From a virus, in IMG/VR virus record IMGVR_UViG_3300050343_000058, positions 1 through 33,808 of that record: a stretch of 33,808 nucleotides of DNA. One strand, written 5' to 3'. The translations under genes were made by a program, and so were the position numbers. The notes below the pieces were generated by a model. It was not told the DNA's origin. It made no database searches and saw nothing but the letters and a program-made list of their open reading frames with translations. Shown here piece after piece: positions 1-6,400 of the stretch. The number at the start of each line of letters is the position of its first letter. The stretch's first letter is position 1.

Positions 1-98
1 TCTCTAAGTTTAAGAATAGTATTAGACAATAATACAAACTGGTCATAGTAATTAATTTCTAATTCTGTTGGCTTATCTATTATTCTGTCTGTATTCAT
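1..98 (-). CDS. Junction-spanning hypothetical protein, N-terminal part
   Basis: The ATG at 96-98 opens a frame of 32 codons that is still open at position 1. If the window is joined end to end, the codon split across the junction becomes GAA and the frame continues in phase at 33807 down to a TAA at 33628, giving a 92-residue protein. The start overlaps the end of the preceding gene by 26 bases, which suggests translational coupling. The protein is acidic and probably helical, with no motif I recognise. It sits just upstream of the recombination operon, so a DNA-metabolism role is possible but is only an inference from context. Confidence 0.7.
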   Translation of the reverse strand, partial: MNTDRIIDKPTELEINYYDQFVLLSNTILKLR

Positions 99-258
99 AT
101 AATTCAGTTCTTATTACTTGTTTGTATGCTTCAGGACAATCCCTATCACATAGTTCAAATATAAAAGTTTCTAATTCTAATATTCTTTTATTATTTTTAT
201 TAAGCTCTTTTAGTAAAGCTTCTATTCTGTAATTGTTATACTCTAATAAGTGTTTCAT
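73..258 (-). CDS. Small hypothetical protein, helical
   Basis: A 61-residue protein. The first two thirds are rich in Leu, Lys, Glu and Asn with heptad-like spacing (LLKELNKNNKRILELE), so a short coiled coil is likely; two Cys lie in a CDRDC stretch. The leader is the A-rich AAAAAATAATAAT typical of Bacteroidota genes, with no Shine-Dalgarno sequence. It lies 4 bases after the 263-475 gene and overlaps the junction-spanning ORF by 26 bases, so the three are probably co-transcribed. No family recognised. Confidence 0.6.
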   Translation of the reverse strand: MKHLLEYNNYRIEALLKELNKNNKRILELETFIFELCDRDCPEAYKQVIRTELYEYRQNNR

Positions 259-262
259 ATTA

Positions 263-475
263 TTATTTTTTGCTAAGTGTTTTGTTTAATTCATCTCTCC
301 ATTCTATTAATTCTTTTTTACTTCTCATACCATAACGAAATGCCTGTTTAAACATTTTTTCGTCATGTTCTAATACATATTCTAATGAAGCCCATAATTG
401 ATAGCAAAAAGAATCGCTTACTTGTGTACATTTATCATCTGAGTGAGATAGCACATATTTTTCTAATCTATTCAT
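263..475 (-). CDS. Small hypothetical protein, first gene of the early operon
   Basis: A 70-residue protein with a charged helical C-terminus (KKELIEWRDELNKTLSKK), two Cys, and no recognisable domain. The ATG at 473-475 is preceded by an A-rich leader (AAAATAAAAACAAT). Upstream are a candidate -7 box (493-500) and the terminator of the lysis unit (546-570), so this looks like the first gene of the unit that continues through the genome junction into the Erf and replication genes. Function unknown. Confidence 0.6.
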   Translation of the reverse strand: MNRLEKYVLSHSDDKCTQVSDSFCYQLWASLEYVLEHDEKMFKQAFRYGMRSKKELIEWRDELNKTLSKK

Positions 476-492
476 ATTGTTTTTATTTTCAA

Positions 493-500
493 CAAATATA
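493..500 (-). promoter_or_regulatory. Candidate -7 box TATATTTG of the early promoter
   Basis: TATATTTG on the minus strand matches the Bacteroidota -7 consensus TAnnTTTG and lies 18 bases before the start codon at 475, just after the terminator at 546-570. No clear TTG is found 19 bases upstream (TTTAG is closest), so the -33 element is weak or absent. Confidence 0.4.
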
Positions 501-545
501 TAATGAGTTATTTATATACTAAAGACTTTTAACATAGCTTTAACA

Positions 546-570
546 GAAAAGGGTGACCTAAGCCACCCCA
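546..570 (-). terminator. Rho-independent terminator closing the lysis unit
   Basis: On the minus strand GGGTG and CACCC pair around the loop GCTTAGGT and are followed by TTTTC. It lies about 43 bases after the stop of the 613-990 gene and before the candidate early promoter, so it separates the late lysis genes from the early operon. Confidence 0.65.
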
Positions 571-612
571 ATCAACACACAACAAGTCTAAACAAAACAA
601 ACAATTATATCT

Positions 613-990
613 TTACCAGATATAAAATGCCCTCTCTTTAAGGTCATCAGTATCAAAATAAACATATTCATTACTAACACCTATTCTATGAACCCCTTGC
701 TGAACTAATCCTCTAACAAGAGTTAATCTTTTCTTTGCACCTACACATCTAATCTTAATAGCTTTACCTACTCTATGAGAGTTGCTTCTTACTAATCTAA
801 GTTTATCTGCATGAGGTTTGCTTACATAACCTAAAATAACCTTTACAGTTATTCTGTATTTACTTACTAGATTATCTAATATTAAAACTGGTTCTCTTTC
901 CATAAACTTATAACCAGAGTTAGGAAGGTCAGGACTATCAAACATATCCCAAGTTAAATACTTTAAACCTTCACAATTATCTATATTCAT
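613..990 (-). CDS. Degenerate M15-type peptidase homologue (probable pseudoenzyme)
   Basis: A 125-residue protein with the architecture of the small phage M15_3 peptidases (D-Ala-D-Ala carboxypeptidase/endolysin fold): an N-terminal FDSPDLPNSG segment, a GYVSKPHADKLRLVRSNSH core corresponding to the usual GYRT..HN..VGG..SSH, and a C-terminal IGVSNEYVYFDTDD segment. Active enzymes use His, Asp and His as zinc ligands. Here the first His is kept (H72), but the Asp seven residues later is Lys79 and the last His is Tyr111. It is therefore probably not a zinc peptidase, while the fold and perhaps peptidoglycan binding remain. It is separated from the lysis genes by about 280 bases, has its own promoter (1009-1038) and is followed by a terminator. 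The family assignment is from memory of motif spacing; the role is unknown. Confidence 0.7.
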   Translation of the reverse strand: MNIDNCEGLKYLTWDMFDSPDLPNSGYKFMEREPVLILDNLVSKYRITVKVILGYVSKPHADKLRLVRSNSHRVGKAIKIRCVGAKKRLTLVRGLVQQGVHRIGVSNEYVYFDTDDLKERAFYIW

Positions 991-1008
991 TATTTATAGT
1001 AACTTACT

Positions 1009-1038
1009 GCAATATAATAATAATATATATAACTACAA
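1009..1038 (-). promoter_or_regulatory. Promoter TTG-N19-TATATTGC for the M15-like gene
   Basis: On the minus strand TTG (1036-1038) is followed after exactly 19 bases by TATATTGC (1009-1016), close to the Bacteroidota form TTG-N19-TAnnTTTG. The same arrangement, including the extension TATATTGCAGTAA and a TTTGTAG start, occurs before the Erf gene (33615-33644). It lies 19 bases before the ATG at 990. Confidence 0.6.
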
Positions 1039-1061
1039 AAATAATTATTTATTTAATTAAC

Positions 1062-1074
1062 TTGACTTTGTCAA
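1062..1074. promoter_or_regulatory. Inverted repeat TTGAC-TTT-GTCAA, possible operator
   Basis: Perfect 5-base arms around three bases, 24 bases upstream of the -33 element of the promoter at 1009-1038. It shares its half-sites with the palindrome at 21540-21556 before the late operon. On the plus strand it is followed by eight A residues and on the minus strand by none, so it is not a terminator for the minus-strand genes. Confidence 0.35.
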
Positions 1075-1131
1075 AAAAAACCTGTAACTTTCCAATCTTA
1101 ATTGAATTGTTATTATTTTTTATTTAAACAA

Positions 1132-1161
1132 GTAGAAGTATATGCAATGGAGTAGAAGTAT
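1132..1161. repeat. Two direct copies of GTAGAAGTAT
   Basis: Copies at 1132-1141 and 1152-1161, 20 bases apart (about two helical turns), in the non-coding stretch upstream of the M15-like gene. A third copy, extended to AAGTAGAAGTAT, lies on the opposite strand at 21847-21856 in the late control region. Possible protein-binding sites. Confidence 0.3.
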
Positions 1162-1269
1162 TTTATTTCTATATATATATTAATTAATAAGTTTCTTTAT
1201 GTATACAGGATAAGTATGTTCTATAATTAACCACATACTGTTTTTTATGTTTTGCTTCGCAAAAGATGT

Positions 1270-1417
1270 TTACAAGAAGTTATATGGTTCTGTGTCTTCT
1301 AATGCTGTTCCAAGTAATTCTTTTACTATTACCTAAGATTAATTTTCTATCAACTCTTTTATTGAAGTCGTCTCTTAAAGAGTTTAGTTGTGGGTTTCCG
1401 TTATCTTGTTTGTTCAT
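1270..1417 (-). CDS. Small hypothetical protein after the holin, probably frameshifted
   Basis: The ATG (1415-1417) overlaps the holin stop in a TAATG junction. The first frame gives about 28 residues (MNKQDNGNPQLNSLRDDF...) and would stop at residue 46. A one-base skip at CTTAGGTAA (about 1335-1345) moves to a frame reading VIVKELLGTALEDTEPYNFL with the same codon style as the neighbours and a TAA at 1270. I take this as one gene of about 48 residues with a +1 frame change, likely a sequence error. No domain recognised; the position in the lysis operon is the only clue to function. Confidence 0.5.
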
Positions 1418-1812
1418 TATTTTTTAAACTTCTCAGCACTTCTTCCTCCAAAGTAAGCACCTATTACTGTTATTAATACAAGCTGTAATAAGTCTATCCA
1501 ACTTGCTTTTACTTCAAATGCAATAACACCTGCATCTATAAATACCATTAGAACTGTAGATACTACTAGAAATATAAGAACTAAAGGTCTAACATTCTTA
1601 CTTAACCAAGAATCACTATTCATATCTGTCTTCCATCTTTCAGTAACATTCTTTTGTATATCAGCTTCTGCTTTTATCCATATCTCTTCCATCTCCTTTT
1701 CAAACTGAGCTTTCTCTACTTTACTAAAAGTATGTTTGTCTATAATACCAGAAATCTTTTCTGCTATGTTAGAACCTGTTGCACCAAATAGTTTTGATAA
1801 TATTTTTCCCAT
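1417..1812 (-). CDS. Holin-like membrane protein (3TM holin family type)
   Basis: A 131-residue protein with a charged, helical N-terminal half and two strong hydrophobic segments near residues 75-95 and 105-122, followed by the short basic tail RSAEKFKK. The segment WLSKNVRPLVLIFLVV before the first hydrophobic stretch is characteristic of the 'holin of 3TMs' type found in many tailed phages and gene transfer agents. It would sit in the inner membrane and control the timing of lysis together with the M15 endolysin (2011-2481). Start and stop overlap the neighbours (TAATG at 1812 and at 1417), so it is part of a tightly coupled lysis operon. Confidence 0.75.
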   Translation of the reverse strand: MGKILSKLFGATGSNIAEKISGIIDKHTFSKVEKAQFEKEMEEIWIKAEADIQKNVTERWKTDMNSDSWLSKNVRPLVLIFLVVSTVLMVFIDAGVIAFEVKASWIDLLQLVLITVIGAYFGGRSAEKFKK

Positions 1813-1955
1813 TATTCTATTTTTATATATATCATTAAAAAGATTAGATATATGTTTATTTCATTGTAATTAAGTTCTTCAGTAGGTCCATAAATAGACC
1901 AGCCAATCATGGGTCCAGTTGAAAACGTCTCAGCAAATCCAATACTATATTTCAT
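1812..1955 (-). CDS. Small hypothetical protein with a hydrophobic C-terminus
   Basis: A 47-residue ORF (starts MKYSIGFAETFSTGPMIGWS, ends with a hydrophobic IYLIFLMIYIKIE stretch). The ATG at 1953-1955 is one base downstream of the last copy of the 12-base repeat array, and its TAA overlaps the holin ATG (TAATG), which supports real translation. It may be a small membrane partner of the holin. It lies between endolysin and holin; function is otherwise unknown. Confidence 0.5.
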   Translation of the reverse strand: MKYSIGFAETFSTGPMIGWSIYGPTEELNYNEINIYLIFLMIYIKIE

Positions 1956-1958
1956 ACC

Positions 1959-2014
1959 TACTATGTTTAACAAATAACCTACTATGTTTAAGAAGTAGGA
2001 TATACTATGTTTAA
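1959..2014 (-). repeat. Repeat array A: three copies of TTAAACATAGTA
   Basis: Copies at 1959-1970, 1980-1991 and 2003-2014, steps 21 and 23, all in the same orientation. The first transcribed copy supplies the TAA stop of the endolysin (2011-2013), and the last copy ends next to the ATG of the 47-residue ORF. Each copy is usually followed by GG on the transcribed strand. The same element recurs at 10343-10371, 23321-23393 and 25986-26062. Confidence 0.85.
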
Positions 2015-2481
2015 GAGTTACTTATATCTTTATATTTAGTCTTACCATCTTCCTTATATGCAAGCAAACATCTCTTTCTGTTTGAGTCACTATCTACATA
2101 ACTAACGTGTACCCAATCAGGGTTAGTATCTGTACCAAACTCCCAAATAAGTTGGTCAAAATCGAGATTATCTTTAATGTAGTAATACATATAAGCATTA
2201 GAAACATAACCATAAAAGTCATCGATATCAATAGCTCTACCTTGACAATGTTGACTTCTACTGCTTCCACCAATTGATTTATTAAGTTCTTCACTTCTAT
2301 AAAATGAGTTAATTTTTATTGGACCATTAACAGCTTCTCTAAGTGGTTCAAACACTTTCTCTGCTATTAATTCCATATTCTGAAGCTCATACTCACTAGG
2401 TTTATTTTCAATACCTAAACGTAGAGCTGTGACACTTCTTGTAGCTTCTTTGTAGGTTATGTGTTTACTTATGCGATTCAT
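2011..2481 (-). CDS. Endolysin, peptidase M15 family (zinc D,D- or L,D-peptidase)
   Basis: A 156-residue enzyme expected to cut the peptide stems of peptidoglycan at lysis. The M15_3 signature is clear: INSFYRSEELN (about 57-67), the zinc motif SQHCQGRAIDID with His78 and Asp85, and WVHVS with His125 as third ligand. The length is usual for stand-alone phage enzymes, and there is no signal peptide, so export would depend on the holin. The start overlaps the stop of the thioredoxin-like gene by 4 bases. The stop is formed by the first copy of repeat array A. The same genome has a second, inactive-looking homologue at 613-990. Confidence 0.88.
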   Translation of the reverse strand: MNRISKHITYKEATRSVTALRLGIENKPSEYELQNMELIAEKVFEPLREAVNGPIKINSFYRSEELNKSIGGSSRSQHCQGRAIDIDDFYGYVSNAYMYYYIKDNLDFDQLIWEFGTDTNPDWVHVSYVDSDSNRKRCLLAYKEDGKTKYKDISNS

Positions 2482-2798
2482 AATTTACTTATTCTATTGA
2501 CATTGTTCTGTATGTCAAGATTACCTACTTTAATTTTTAATGATATGTCTGCTACATATTGCATTCTTACTCTACCATTTTTGTCTAGTATAACAATTAC
2601 AGGAACAGCAACAATACTTTTTTGCACATCTTTAGGTTGGTCTTTTAGGTAACTAAACTTTACAGTAGCACCAGTAATACCACTTAAGTCATAGTTGTTT
2701 CTTTTATTCCACTCTGCATTTATTTGCAGGACTGTTACATCCTGACTATATACAAAGGTCGCAACCAATACAAATATCGCACATAATATATTTTTCAT
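2478..2798 (-). CDS. Secreted thioredoxin-like protein of the lysis operon
   Basis: A 106-residue protein with a clear signal peptide (MKNILCAIFVLVATFVYSQ, probable cleavage near residue 19) followed by a compact domain. The order of elements (VTVLQINAEWN, ATVKFSYLKDQ, VPVIVILDKNGRV) resembles a thioredoxin fold: W29 stands where WC.PC would be, and VPVIVILDKNG matches the cis-Pro strand and following turn. The redox CxxC is missing, so a disulfide reductase role is unlikely. It would act in the periplasm or as a lipid-free exported factor. It overlaps the genes on both sides by 4 bases. The fold assignment is inferred from motif order. Confidence 0.6.
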   Translation of the reverse strand: MKNILCAIFVLVATFVYSQDVTVLQINAEWNKRNNYDLSGITGATVKFSYLKDQPKDVQKSIVAVPVIVILDKNGRVRMQYVADISLKIKVGNLDIQNNVNRISKL

Positions 2799-3073
2799 TT
2801 ACTAATTATTTCAAATAGCTTATCATCTATTTTCTTTAAAGCATTTGAGTTCTCCTCTACCTTAGTTCCAGTATTCATAATAGTTTCTCTAATTAACTGG
2901 TCTTTTAAATCGTACTCAGTTCTACTAATCTCTGGTTCTGGTAGTTTCTTAGCTTCCTCAATATCTGCTTGTAAAGCAAACCACATACCTATAAGGGTAG
3001 ATAATGCTACCCCTATAGCAATAAGTGTTTTTATACTAATCTCAAATTTACTGTCTTCGCTTAATTCACTCAT
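2795..3073 (-). CDS. Small single-pass membrane protein, lysis-associated
   Basis: I place the start at the ATG 3071-3073 (MSELSEDSKFE), which overlaps the stop of the preceding gene (ATGA); a longer frame to 3136 exists but lies inside that gene. The 92-residue product has one transmembrane segment (about residues 13-36, IKTLIAIGVALSTLIGMWFAL) and an acidic, coiled C-terminal domain rich in Glu and Lys. Short N-in proteins with a helical tail between fibre and endolysin are typical of holin or spanin-type partners; I cannot decide which. Confidence 0.65.
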   Translation of the reverse strand: MSELSEDSKFEISIKTLIAIGVALSTLIGMWFALQADIEEAKKLPEPEISRTEYDLKDQLIRETIMNTGTKVEENSNALKKIDDKLFEIISK

Positions 3074-3210
3074 AATTTCTTTGTTTTTTGAATAGTATAA
3101 ATAATTGTACAGACAAGAAGTATAATTTTTAGCCATACCTCTAACTCAGTTAAAGAAACCATAAAGGCTATTGAATTTATAAGGTATATCTTCATATCTG
3201 CAAAATCCAT
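3070..3210 (-). CDS. Small membrane protein, holin-like
   Basis: A 46-residue ORF with a hydrophobic segment (WLKIILLVCTIIYTIQK, about residues 26-42) and a basic end. The N-terminal MDFADMKIYLINSIAF also looks amphipathic. Proteins of this size and shape (KIYLIN..AF..S.....EVWLK..LLV..I.YTI.K) are common before the endolysin in flavobacterial phages and may be small holins. Its TGA overlaps the ATG at 3073. The family resemblance is from memory. Confidence 0.6.
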   Translation of the reverse strand: MDFADMKIYLINSIAFMVSLTELEVWLKIILLVCTIIYTIQKTKKL

Positions 3211-3214
3211 AGCG

Positions 3215-3463
3215 TTATTCTTTTACTTCTTCAGCTTCTTCAACAATCTCTTTGTAAGAACCATCTTTTAAGTCGATATTAATCTTACCATACTTACCTT
3301 CTAGTTCTTCTTTAACCTTGTTACTTTCTTCTTGCACTTGTGCATAAGCGTGTAACAGTCCGTGCTTCTGTACTTCTAAAGTACCTAAGTCGTGTTTGAT
3401 GGCAGAAAACTTCTTTTCTGACTCTAATAATGATTCTAATTCTTCTTTACTAATTTTTGACAT
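3215..3463 (-). CDS. Conserved coiled-coil protein between fibre and lysis genes
   Basis: An 82-residue protein, almost entirely charged heptad-like helix (EELESLLESEKKFSAIKHD, then LEVQKHGLLHAYAQVQEES) ending in a small KYGKINIDLKDGSY segment and an acidic tail. Proteins with the QKHGLLH core and the YG.INI.L.DG.Y end are widespread in Bacteroidota phages, but I know of no established function. It starts 31 bases after the fibre stop, behind a TATATTTG box, and may be the first gene of the lysis unit. Confidence 0.6.
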   Translation of the reverse strand: MSKISKEELESLLESEKKFSAIKHDLGTLEVQKHGLLHAYAQVQEESNKVKEELEGKYGKINIDLKDGSYKEIVEEAEEVKE

Positions 3464-3486
3464 TTTATTAAATTTATAGTTATATA

Positions 3487-3494
3487 CAAATATA
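3487..3494 (-). promoter_or_regulatory. Candidate -7 box TATATTTG before the lysis genes
   Basis: TATATTTG fits TAnnTTTG and lies 23 bases before the ATG at 3463. The nearest TTG upstream is 24 bases away inside the end of the fibre gene, longer than the 19 seen at the better promoters, so only partial support. Confidence 0.35.
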
Positions 3495-6400
3495 CTAATT
3501 ACATTTACATTCTTGTTTCAATTTGTCTACTTCTGCTTTTAGTTCTTGTATTGCTTTCATTAAATAAACTACCATACCAGATGGATTAAATTGGTGTCTA
3601 TCTTCTTTAGAAACATCATCATAAAGCAAAGGATATGCTTCTGGAAATTTATCTACTTCATTTTGAGCTATATAACCTTTTTGTTTTTCTTCTAAATCTT
3701 CTTGTTGATTAAAATGAAATTCTTTAGGTTGAATATCTTTAAATTTATCTAAAATATTTTCATCCCAATTAGTTATATTCTTTTTTAATCTTTCGTCTGA
3801 ACCTGTGGTGTTATATGAAGCAGTTAAATTACTATAACCTATAGTTCCACCATTCCCTTGTGAACCTCTAAATTGCACGTGAGTACCTGCATATTGAGAA
3901 GAATGTATTTTAATATTTCGAGCTACACCAGTAGCAGCAGCAGTATTATTATTACTATAAAAATAATATCGAGTATCAGTTTGAATAGCATAATTAAAGC
4001 TCATTCTACCGATAGAATCTATACTTATTCTTACTGTAGCAGCATTATTGTAAAACCTTAGGTTTTTGTCTCCAGAATCATAAGTAATTTTAGCTGATTG
4101 AGCTGCGTCTGCACTATCTAAGAATGTAATTCCTGATTCTGTTTCTGCCGTATTTGAAAGAACAATAAATGGGGTATCTCCTGACATAGTTAAATTACCT
4201 TCAGTAAGCAAAACATCCCCATCAGATTTTATACGCATTCTTTCTGTTGGTCCTGAACCTGCTGTATTAGTAGCTAATATTAAAGCGTTATCATTACTTG
4301 AACTTGTAATTATTGAAGATATATAAGCACCTCTATCATCATTTGCTACAGTAGATAAAAATAATCTTGCTTCAGTACCAACATTTGCTGAAGCTGAATT
4401 TCTAACTACTAAAGGAGTTGTAGAACTACCTGCTGAAGTTTTTACTATTGAGGTTGTTCCTGAACTATCTATACGCATTCTTTCTCCTGCTGCATTTCCT
4501 GTTACTGTATAAAAAGATAATTCCGCTGTATTATTTGTAGATTGTGCGATTGACCTTATTTGTGCCCTTGCACCTGTACCTGCTGTTAATCCTATAATTA
4601 AATCACTACCAGCATCTCGTTCTTTTAAATCTAATAAAACTGTACTCGGTATGCTTGTTTGTCCTATTCCTACGTTGCCAGAACTATCTATACGCATTCT
4701 TTCTGCTGAATTGTATTCATCTGTAATAGCAAAATAACCATTAGCACCATTAGAAGTAATACTAAAAGCATTTGTCGTGCTTTCTGTTAAATAATATCCA
4801 CCTGCTGTTTGTGCTTGTATTTTACCATCACTTGTAATACGCATTCTTTCTAAACTTGTAGTATCAAATCTTAAAAAATCACTATCAAAAGCTATCATTC
4901 TTGTAGATTGAGAATCATCTCCAAATGACGCACCACCGCTTCCACCGTTTATATACAAAAAATTATTACTTGCGTGATTTATACTTGCAACAGCCGTTGC
5001 GGTAGAAGCTGTTTTATTAAATTTAATAAATCCAGAACTGTCTATACGCATTCTTTCTGTGTTTGAACCACCTGTTGCAAAAGTCATAGCATCAACAATA
5101 TTGTTGTAAGCAATACTTCCACTTGGTGTTCCTGTATCTGCATCACTAAAGTCAATGTATGACAAAGCAGATGCACCACTTTTAATTCTTAAACCTTTGT
5201 CTGAAGTTCCTGTAATTAATACATTTCCTGCAAAAGTTGTGTTTCCTGAACTGTCTATAGTCATTTGAGTAGAAGCTAAACCAAATGCTCCTGTACCAAA
5301 TTCTAATCTTGAAACAGGAGCAGGGCTATTTGCTCCATCGTGTATTGCTCTAATATAAGCGTTAACAGTACCCCCGTAAGCAATATCAGTACAAAAAACT
5401 TGAGGACTAAAAAATTCTAAACCTCCAACAACATCTCCTTCTGTAAATAAAACATTACAATTATTACTTGTGTTTTCTAATCTTATTACAGGAGCATTTG
5501 TACTAGGGTCTCCTATATTTCCGTCAGATATGTGTAAACGAGTATCTGGGTTGTCTTCATTAATTCCTACGTTTCCATCAACAATTAGTTCATCGTGAAC
5601 CCTAACATTAGTATTATCAACAGTAAGTTTTTCAACTCCCTCTCCAAGACTAAAACTAATATCTCCAGACGTATCAAAAACATTAAAATTCATCTTGCTT
5701 ACTGCGTGGTCAAATGACATAAAGTTTTCTAAATAACCTGTGCCATCTTGAAAAGCTATATATGCTTTTTCAGTAGAAGAACTTACAAGAGTAATTCCTT
5801 TTTCATCTGGTGTATTTATAACTAAAGTATCTACTGAATAAGCTGAAGGATTAGTTAATCCAATACCTACTGAGTCCTCAGACGCATCTACAAATAAAGT
5901 ATCTGTATCTACTGCTAAATCTCCTCCTATTGTAGTATTACCAGTAATACTTGCTGCTCCAGTAACAGTTACGCCTGTTTGATTGACTTGAAATCTTTCA
6001 TTACCTAATGAAATAAACTTTTGTACAGATTGATTGAAGTCTAGATACTGATAGGTTCCACTATATGCTCTAAACACATTAGTAGTTATACTTGTTCCAT
6101 TAAGAGCTGTTTCTGTTTCTATTACAAAAGTGCTACCATTCCAATACATTTCTACATCATCTCCATCTCCTAATATAATTTTGCTATTATCTGGTAAACT
6201 TACATTTCCTGTAACACTAATTCCTGTGCTTGTAGTTACAAACTTTTCATCACCATCATAATATAATTTTACACCTGCTTCTTCATTAAGACGCATCATA
6301 TCATATATAGTACCATCTGAATCTCTTTTTCCATAAAAGATTAAACTTGATGATTCTGATTGTATAAAATTATAATTGGAACTATTAGACCAAATTTTTA

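Larger units (their letters stand above)
1039..1269. other. Non-coding stretch with inverted and direct repeats
   Basis: No convincing gene on either strand in about 230 very AT-rich bases. It contains the inverted repeat at 1062-1074, two direct copies of GTAGAAGTAT and AT-only tracts around 1170-1190. It separates the holin operon from the promoter of the M15-like gene and may hold its operator sites. Confidence 0.5.

Noticed and set aside
2094-2294. Alternative 66-codon minus-strand ORF inside the endolysin
   Set aside because: The endolysin frame carries the catalytic motifs; the other frame is a hydrophobic shadow.
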